Origin: Aurantibacter sp034110465
Lineage (GTDB): Bacteria; Bacteroidota; Bacteroidia; Flavobacteriales; Flavobacteriaceae
DNA: 64,000 nucleotides
Assembly (NCBI GenBank): GCA_034110465.1
Contig: JAWUZD010000010.1
Coordinates: 186,001 to 250,000, forward strand
Direction of reading: 5' to 3'
Positions 58,454 to 64,000 of this stretch are shown in pieces. A program made the position numbers and the translations under genes. The stretch's first letter is position 1. Every line of letters starts with the position of its first letter. The notes beneath the pieces are model-generated. The model had not been told where the DNA came from. It searched no databases and worked only from the letters and a program-made list of their open reading frames with translations.

Positions 58454-59520
58454 AAGCTATGATATTTTTCTACTACTGTTTTTAAAATTACAGTTTCAGA
58501 AAATTGATTCTCAATTGTGTTTTTCAAGTTTTCTCCTAATTCTTTTGCTAAAATAGGGTTAGTTATGATGATTTCTATATTTTTTGCTAAAATCTCAGAG
58601 TCTTGAGAAGGAATCAACAAACCATTTTCTAAATGTGTAATCACTTTATTACAATCGCCAACATTGGTAGAAACCACAGGTAAACCAACATAACCACATT
58701 CTAATAAAGATAGTGGTAAACCTTCAGAATTTGATGCTAAAACACCAATTTGGGCTTGTTTTAATATCTCAAAAGTATCATTACAGCTGCCATACAAAAA
58801 CACATAATTATCTAATTGTAATGTTGTAATTAATGTTTTAATCTTTTTAGAATAAGCATCTTTAAAATCTTTCCCAATTAAATGCAAAGTCACATTTTGA
58901 TTATTATCTCTAAGAATACAAAAAGCTTTAATTAAGTTCTCATGGTCTTTTTGTGGTCTTAAGTTTGCTAAGCAAACTATTTTAATTGTGTTTTCTTCTT
59001 TTAAAATAGTTGTTTTAATTTGATTAGAACCAATTACAAAATTAGGTAAGTAACTTACACTCTTAATCTTTAATTCTTTACTTGACCAATTCGCCAACTT
59101 ATCATTAACACTAAAAACATGTTTTATAAAATAAGAACATAGTTTTAATGGCCATTTTTTTCTTTCTTCTAAAAAATCACTTTTGCCATAATGATCATGC
59201 CAAACAATTTTAACTTTTGCTCCAAGCAACTTAACTAAAAGAGCTGTAAAAACAGATGTTGAATGTGCATGGATTATAGTAATTTTTTCAGCCTTTATAA
59301 ATCGTTTTAATTTAATTAAAGCTTTAATATCTATGGTTTTTGTTTTGTTTAAAAACAAATACCCAATTTTATTAGATAAACTTGATTTTAGTAAGCCTTC
59401 TTTTCTAGTGACTACAATATACGAGCCGTCTATTTTTCCAAAAAGACTGTTTGCGAAATTAACCGCAACACGTTCTGCTCCTCCAGCATCTAAAGAATCT
59501 ATTAATTGTAAAACTCTCAT
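58450..59520 (-). CDS. glycosyltransferase family 4
   Basis: A 356-aa GT-B enzyme of the WbbH/Pgl-like GT4 group. LQLIDSLDAGGAERVAVNFA is the characteristic N-terminus. IIHAHSTSVFTALLVKLLGA and IVWHDHYGKSDFLE shape the acceptor lobe. IVCLANLRPQKDHENLIKAF starts the donor lobe, and NSEGLPLSLLECGYVGLPVV contains the E-x7-E motif. The ATG overlaps the next gene upstream by four bases and its stop overlaps the ligase start by four. A sugar-transfer role in the repeat unit is inferred. Confidence 0.9.
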   Translation of the reverse strand: MRVLQLIDSLDAGGAERVAVNFANSLFGKIDGSYIVVTRKEGLLKSSLSNKIGYLFLNKTKTIDIKALIKLKRFIKAEKITIIHAHSTSVFTALLVKLLGAKVKIVWHDHYGKSDFLEERKKWPLKLCSYFIKHVFSVNDKLANWSSKELKIKSVSYLPNFVIGSNQIKTTILKEENTIKIVCLANLRPQKDHENLIKAFCILRDNNQNVTLHLIGKDFKDAYSKKIKTLITTLQLDNYVFLYGSCNDTFEILKQAQIGVLASNSEGLPLSLLECGYVGLPVVSTNVGDCNKVITHLENGLLIPSQDSEILAKNIEIIITNPILAKELGENLKNTIENQFSETVILKTVVEKYHSL

Positions 59521-60632
59521 ACAGTTAATACAGTTTTTATTTCAGATTCAAAATAATCTAAAGTGTATTGTTGAGACCAAATTTGAGATTGTTTAGCTAT
59601 TTCAGTTAACTCAGTTGATTTTAATAAATACTTCTCAATAACTTTTAAGGCTGAATTAAGCTCTGGATCAATTAGAATACCTCTTTTACCATAATCTAAC
59701 ATAAATGGGACACAAGAAATAGAGGTTGCTATTGGTATTACACCATAAAACATAGCTTCTGCTACTGCTTTTGGCCAACCTTCGGATTTAGATGCTAAAA
59801 TTGAAAAATGACTTTTCTCTAAATATTTTTTGATAGTTTCCTTTGTTTGATTTCCGTGTAAACAAACATTTTTAATTTGGTTTGATACAATATAGTTTTC
59901 TAACTCAGTTTTTAAAATTCCATTTCCAAAAACATCTAATTTACAGTTATAGCCTAATTCCTGTAAAGATTCAACTATTTTAATAGCCAATAAAGGTCTT
60001 TTTCCTTCTACTAAACTACCTACAAATATAAAGTTTAATTGACTATCGTAGTTTTTTTCCTTAAAAGATACCAATTCATTTTTTGTATAAGTTGCTGTAA
60101 AAAAGGGCTTAATATTTTTAGTCTGATTTTCCCATTTTCCATATACCAAAACGTTCATTTTTTTTGTTAATGTAGTATTAGAAAGTATCCTTTTCTGAAT
60201 TATATAACTTTTAGGCTGAATTGCTTTTGGATCCCAATTACCTGCATATTTAGCGGTTTTAGTCTTGCTAGGAAAAAACATTTGAACTAAGCAACCTAAT
60301 AAACCTATATTACCAGGACAACGCAAATGAATATGATCTGCTTTATAACAAGCTTTAAATAACATCAAAATTATATATGGTAAAACGATAAGCGATTTAA
60401 ATATGCTAAAAACTGAAGTTAATGCAACTTCAGGGATTTTTGTAAACTTTAAATCATTATGCTTATAATCTAAGTCTATTTTTGAAGTTGCTTTATTAGA
60501 AAAAGGCGCTACAATTTCTACTTGATCTACATGTTTTAGCCATAAATTTATTTCCCGCACATAAGGTGCATAAGAAAACAAACTAGTGTTCTTTTTATAA
60601 TGTAAAGCATGGGAAATAATTAAAAAACGCAT
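59517..60632 (-). CDS. glycosyltransferase family 4
   Basis: A 371-aa GT-B enzyme. FLIISHALHYKKNTSLFSYA is the opening segment and HIHLRCPGNIGLLGCLVQM with KYAGNWDPKAIQPKSYIIQK shapes the acceptor site. LNFIFVGSLVEGKRPLLAIK starts the donor domain, and ASKSEGWPKAVAEAMFYGVI carries the E-x7-E site. It overlaps the gene before and the gene after by 13 and 4 bases, so translation is probably coupled. Specificity is unknown. Confidence 0.9.
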   Translation of the reverse strand: MRFLIISHALHYKKNTSLFSYAPYVREINLWLKHVDQVEIVAPFSNKATSKIDLDYKHNDLKFTKIPEVALTSVFSIFKSLIVLPYIILMLFKACYKADHIHLRCPGNIGLLGCLVQMFFPSKTKTAKYAGNWDPKAIQPKSYIIQKRILSNTTLTKKMNVLVYGKWENQTKNIKPFFTATYTKNELVSFKEKNYDSQLNFIFVGSLVEGKRPLLAIKIVESLQELGYNCKLDVFGNGILKTELENYIVSNQIKNVCLHGNQTKETIKKYLEKSHFSILASKSEGWPKAVAEAMFYGVIPIATSISCVPFMLDYGKRGILIDPELNSALKVIEKYLLKSTELTEIAKQSQIWSQQYTLDYFESEIKTVLTV

Positions 60633-61639
60633 TTATTAGCTTTTGGTGAATTAAACCATAAAGATAACCAACCAAAAACTCTTCCAAGCGTTTCTGTTAA
60701 AGCTTCTTTTCTTTTATTTGTTGTAATAATATTTGTACTTCTAATTATAGTTAAGACAAATGCTGTAGCGTGCCACTTAAATTTAGCTTTAAAAGTTGGA
60801 TTAGGATATTTTACTCGCCATACATACCAACCATTTCTAATCACCATTTTTCCATACTTATATTGGTTTGGTCTTCCCGAAGGATCATGGTAATGATATA
60901 ATTTTGCATTTGTAGCTATTATATTTTGACCATATTTTAGAGCCCTTAAACAATAGTCTGCATCTTCATATAAACCATAACCTTCAAAATAGGTTGAAAA
61001 TTTAATGTTTTCAAAAACTATACGCTTAAAACTAAAAGACATTCCAACTAATAAATCTACAGGATAGTTTTTTTCATTAAACGGATAACCATATGTTCTA
61101 CCATTAGAAAATGTTGGCATTATTCCAGGTTTTTCATTAGACTGCAAACCTAATTTATTACGCACTTTATTTCTTAAACTTTCCTCTCTATAAAAACCTT
61201 CTAAACAATAATACTTTGAGTTTGAATAATTTTTATTAGGATCTTGTTTTTGCCACTTGTTTTCGTTTATAGCTAATCCACCTACTCCAACAACAGCATT
61301 ATCAGAATTAAATGCCTTAATAATTTCCTCAAAATAATTAGGTTCCAAAACCGTATCATCATCCAGAAAACAAACAATTTCAGAATCTTTATTTACTTTA
61401 TTTATTCCAAAATTTCGTTGTTTAGTTAATCCTCGATTAGCATCATCTACTTTAAAATAAACTAAATCAGTATAGTTTTTTTCTAAAACAGCATCTTCTG
61501 TTAAATTATTAGTAGAACCATCTATTATTAAAATAGTATTAGGATATAATGTTTGCAATTTAACAGACCCCAGTAACCTTATTATAGGTTTTGGACGCAT
61601 ATAAGTACAAATTATTAAAGTAAAATTAGTTGGATTCAT
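60620..61639 (-). CDS. glycosyltransferase family 2
   Basis: A 339-aa GT-A enzyme. FTLIICTYMRPKPIIRLLGS, ILIIDGSTNNLTEDA and the metal site CFLDDDTVLEPNYFEE are clear. GMSFSFKRIVFENIKFSTYF with GYGLYEDADYCLRALKYGQN forms the acceptor half with the ED motif. A hydrophobic, basic C-terminus (NGWYVWRVKYPNPTFKAKF) may anchor it at the membrane. The start overlaps the upstream stop by one base. Likely an O-antigen or EPS sugar transferase. Confidence 0.9.
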   Translation of the reverse strand: MNPTNFTLIICTYMRPKPIIRLLGSVKLQTLYPNTILIIDGSTNNLTEDAVLEKNYTDLVYFKVDDANRGLTKQRNFGINKVNKDSEIVCFLDDDTVLEPNYFEEIIKAFNSDNAVVGVGGLAINENKWQKQDPNKNYSNSKYYCLEGFYREESLRNKVRNKLGLQSNEKPGIMPTFSNGRTYGYPFNEKNYPVDLLVGMSFSFKRIVFENIKFSTYFEGYGLYEDADYCLRALKYGQNIIATNAKLYHYHDPSGRPNQYKYGKMVIRNGWYVWRVKYPNPTFKAKFKWHATAFVLTIIRSTNIITTNKRKEALTETLGRVFGWLSLWFNSPKANKCVF

Positions 61640-62655
61640 TAACTCTTAAATTGATGATAAATGGTTTTAAAATAAGCCACACGTTCTAATTGATTAGTCC
61701 ATAAACTTCTATTATTTACTTGTAAGTCAATAAATTCTTGATGAGATAAGTTGTTATGAAACTGTGTTATTTTATCCTCAATTTCACTTATATACTTTTC
61801 ATTAATTAAAACAAGATGCTTGTTCCAATCTATAGTGTTTTCTAGTGGTAGTTTACAATCTGTATTAATTAAAACTGGAATTCTTCCCATAGCTAAAGCT
61901 TCGTAAAAACGAACCGAGAAATTTCCTGCACCACGAATACAAAACGCATAGGCGTTTTGACTCATGTTATTATAAAACTCTAAGGTTGTTTTCTGTTTTT
62001 CTTCTTCAGTTGTTATTCCTGCTCTATAATTATTTCTAAATATAAAATTTGGAGTGATTTTATAAGACTTATTTAATAACCCCAAATACTTGGCACGTTT
62101 GTAACCCGATGGATAAAAAGATTGTGAATCACTTTTATCATTTTTAATAATCTGTTTTAACCTTGTTTTTAAATGAACATTTAATTCTTTTAAGTATTTA
62201 ATTAAACCTGACTTTGCATGACCCACAAATCCAATTTCTGGTTTTTCTGTTTTATTTAAGGTAAAAAAATCTTGATTTAATTTTTTATATGGATCGTTTA
62301 TAAAAGCTGGTAAAACAAACGTGTTAGAATTTAATTTAGAATTAAATCCACCAAATCTAAAATTATAGTAATCAGTATTAAAAGTATATCCAAAATCTCC
62401 AGATGTATAAACCCAAACAGGTCTATTATATTCGGTAATTAAAACTTCAAAATTAGCTAACGCTTCTTTATGCTTTGAAAATGCATTAAAATGAATTGGA
62501 AAAACAAAAACATCAGCTTCCGTTGGATTATCTACAAGATTAAAAAGCTTTTTAATTTCCTTATTTTCAAGAATACACAAGTCAAACAACAATGGGAAAA
62601 GTTGCCTTCTATAGGTTTCATTAACAAAAGAAGTATCTGTGTAAAGTTTAAGCAT
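61639..62655 (-). CDS. exostosin-like (GT47-type) glycosyltransferase
   Basis: A 338-aa protein related to the exostosin/GT47 family. MLKLYTDTSFVNETYRRQLF is the family start and EADVFVFPIHFNAFSKHKEA the N-lobe. PEIGFVGHAKSGLIKYLKEL marks the middle. The donor-site region is AFCIRGAGNFSVRFYEALAM followed by GRIPVLINTDCKLPLENT, a pattern shared with exostosins. ATG 62655 is preferred; an in-frame ATG at 62691 would add 12 residues and overlap the upstream gene by 44 bases. Overlap with the upstream stop is eight bases. The sugar is not predictable. Confidence 0.82.
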   Translation of the reverse strand: MLKLYTDTSFVNETYRRQLFPLLFDLCILENKEIKKLFNLVDNPTEADVFVFPIHFNAFSKHKEALANFEVLITEYNRPVWVYTSGDFGYTFNTDYYNFRFGGFNSKLNSNTFVLPAFINDPYKKLNQDFFTLNKTEKPEIGFVGHAKSGLIKYLKELNVHLKTRLKQIIKNDKSDSQSFYPSGYKRAKYLGLLNKSYKITPNFIFRNNYRAGITTEEEKQKTTLEFYNNMSQNAYAFCIRGAGNFSVRFYEALAMGRIPVLINTDCKLPLENTIDWNKHLVLINEKYISEIEDKITQFHNNLSHQEFIDLQVNNRSLWTNQLERVAYFKTIYHQFKS

Positions 62656-64000
62656 TAGCTTCTGCACTGAGTTTGTTTGCGTAAAATACACTTTTATTCC
62701 AACTTTGTTTAAACTTATTTATATGAGATTTTAGTTTTAAAGGATTCTTTTTACCATAAATCTTAAAGAACAAAAACAGTTTATAACCTTTTAATTGGTT
62801 TACTGTAAAGTGTTTTAAATATAAAAGTATTACTGTTGGCGATGGTTTTGGCATAATAACATCTGTATCCCAAAGTTTAGGAATTGGTTGTCTAAATCCG
62901 CCTATTGGAGCTTTTAAATGCGTTAGATTAATGTTTGCTGTAAAAACAACATCATTACCTAATTGTCTAATTTTAGCACCATAATCTGTGTCTTCTCCAA
63001 ATCCAAATTCAAAACCTTTATTAAAATTAATTTGTTTAGCTATTTCTGAACTTACAAAACTAGATCCAGAACCAAAAATAAATGTTTGTCCTGTGTTAAA
63101 ATACGTTTGTTTTTGGTGTGGTTGTAAGCAAGAATAATTTAACGCTTTTACTCCATATTTTTGAATAGCATCTAAGCTTTCTTGAAATAAAGTGGTATGA
63201 AAACGAATATCATCATCTGCAAAGAAAACCCAATCATTTTTCAGTTCTTTAAGTGCCTCATTTCTAGCATTACAGACACCTAAAACGTGAGTAAACTTAT
63301 GTGTTATTTGAAATGGCCAACCTAAATTATATAAATAATCTAATTCGGACTGAGCTTTTATGTCTCCATTTTGTTCTACAATAATAACTTGCTTTGGTAA
63401 AATGGTCTGACTTGCTAAGTCTTTTAATACATCTAAAAGATATTCTTTTCTACCAATAGTTGGAATTACAACATCTATATCAAAATATTTTTGAGCTATT
63501 GAAGATTTAACTTCTGGTAGATTAAGATTTTCACGAATTGTCTTTTGAGAATATAACCACGATTTTAAAAATGGTAATAACAAATACTTCTTGGAATAAA
63601 CTATTAAAGCTATTAATATATACCAAACCCAAACCCATTTAAAATGTTCTCTAACAAATATAAAAAAGGCAACATCTGATATGGTTTCTTCTTTAATTAC
63701 GCTATAATTATCAAGAAGTAGTTTTGGTTCGGAATAACAAAACAAACCATTAATTTGATAATTTTTAGCAATACTATTTAAACTATAATTAAATGATTGA
63801 TTAATATTAATATCTTTTGAAAACGCTAAAAGTGTTTCTGCAAAAATACCACCAACTTGAGACGACATTAAATAGGTTCCGTAAGTAGTTTTTTTATTAA
63901 AATTTAAACAAATGGAGCGTTCTAAAAATTCTATTTTAGAGCTTAAGTAATAATTTTTATCCGTATTAAATGTGGCTAATATATTTTTATGATGGAAAAC
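62648..64000 (-). CDS. two-part glycosyltransferase family 2 protein (5' partial at right edge)
   Basis: The C-terminal 270 residues form a full GT2 domain: DIDVVIPTIGRKEYLLDVLK, QVIIVEQNGD, VFFADDDIRF with its metal site, and a GFGFGEDTDYGAKIRQLG-like acceptor motif (here EFGFGEDTDYGAKIR). Before it lie a hydrophobic segment (FKWVWVWYILIALIVY) and a different N-terminal part, TYGTYLMSSQVGGIFAETLL, that resembles the tail of another glycosyltransferase. An ATG at 63868 exists, but the frame is open for a further 44 codons to the window end and continues the same domain. The true start therefore lies outside. It is the first gene of this operon visible here. Confidence 0.8.
   Translation of the reverse strand, partial: VFHHKNILATFNTDKNYYLSSKIEFLERSICLNFNKKTTYGTYLMSSQVGGIFAETLLAFSKDININQSFNYSLNSIAKNYQINGLFCYSEPKLLLDNYSVIKEETISDVAFFIFVREHFKWVWVWYILIALIVYSKKYLLLPFLKSWLYSQKTIRENLNLPEVKSSIAQKYFDIDVVIPTIGRKEYLLDVLKDLASQTILPKQVIIVEQNGDIKAQSELDYLYNLGWPFQITHKFTHVLGVCNARNEALKELKNDWVFFADDDIRFHTTLFQESLDAIQKYGVKALNYSCLQPHQKQTYFNTGQTFIFGSGSSFVSSEIAKQINFNKGFEFGFGEDTDYGAKIRQLGNDVVFTANINLTHLKAPIGGFRQPIPKLWDTDVIMPKPSPTVILLYLKHFTVNQLKGYKLFLFFKIYGKKNPLKLKSHINKFKQSWNKSVFYANKLSAEANA

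Noticed and set aside
1..64000. tRNA, rRNA, CRISPR arrays, insertion sequences, prophage genes
   Set aside because: No cloverleaf-like or rRNA segments, no regularly spaced repeats, no transposase, integrase or phage structural gene seen.

Overview
The window is a 64 kb piece of a low-GC chromosome from a member of the Bacteroidota, most likely a marine Flavobacteriaceae. The evidence is AT-rich coding sequence, promoters with the Bacteroidota -7 box TAnnTTTG and no clear Shine-Dalgarno sites, a T9SS-sorted protease, a DUF5686/CarboxypepD_reg-like outer-membrane protein, a TonB-plug protein, DUF349 and DUF5606 proteins, and the gene orders relA-fur-purA and glyA/fahA. The genus cannot be fixed from the sequence alone. 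I see no rRNA, tRNA, insertion sequence, prophage or CRISPR array.

Layout. 1-16.9 kb is mostly core genes on the + strand: a DEAD-box helicase cut by the left edge, a small exported protein, relA/spoT, a Fur-family regulator and purA, an OstA/LptA-like protein overlapping a class III aminotransferase, a TPR protein, two tandem DUF368 (undecaprenyl-phosphate flippase-type) proteins, aroE, a DUF349 protein and a pseudouridine synthase. 16.9-22.7 kb holds an FAD oxidoreductase, a MORN-repeat lipoprotein in an accessory islet, mazG, DUF5606, def and ruvX (minus strand) and dapD (plus strand), with a structured RNA-like leader before dapD. 22.8-32.5 kb is a first cell-surface glycan region. It holds a KdkA/WaaP-like kinase, a GT9 enzyme, several GT2 enzymes, a polysaccharide deacetylase, a DUF5672 protein and a large protein joining a nucleotidyltransferase-like and a kinase-like domain. 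Strands alternate, and many genes have their own promoter.

32.5-43.5 kb holds tsaC-like, cca, ctaA and a pRiA4b ORF-3-like gene, a clear pseudogene, two small accessory genes, the divergent pair glyA/fahA and a large TonB-plug protein. 43.5-53.7 kb holds a lipoprotein, a GNAT acetyltransferase in a second accessory islet, ytxJ, clpB with a striking upstream dyad, smpB, an S8 protease with a T9SS sorting domain and a DUF5686 protein. 53.8-64 kb holds an unknown gene in a third accessory islet. It is followed by a tightly overlapping minus-strand exopolysaccharide/O-antigen operon of six glycosyltransferases (one of them exostosin-like), an O-antigen ligase/polymerase and a polyprenyl-phosphate sugar-1-phosphate transferase. 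This operon runs off the right edge.

How the genes work together. The two glycan regions, the OstA-like protein and the DUF368 pair all belong to envelope construction and undecaprenyl-phosphate traffic. relA, fur and purA link (p)ppGpp synthesis, metal or peroxide sensing and purine synthesis in one transcription unit. The most unusual signal is a 25-60 nt element found in inverted orientation on both sides of three otherwise unrelated single accessory genes (MORN lipoprotein, GNAT, unknown 152-aa protein). Also notable are two housekeeping genes whose conserved N-termini lack ATG, GTG or TTG, a perfect 66-bp palindrome, and the kinase/nucleotidyltransferase fusion.
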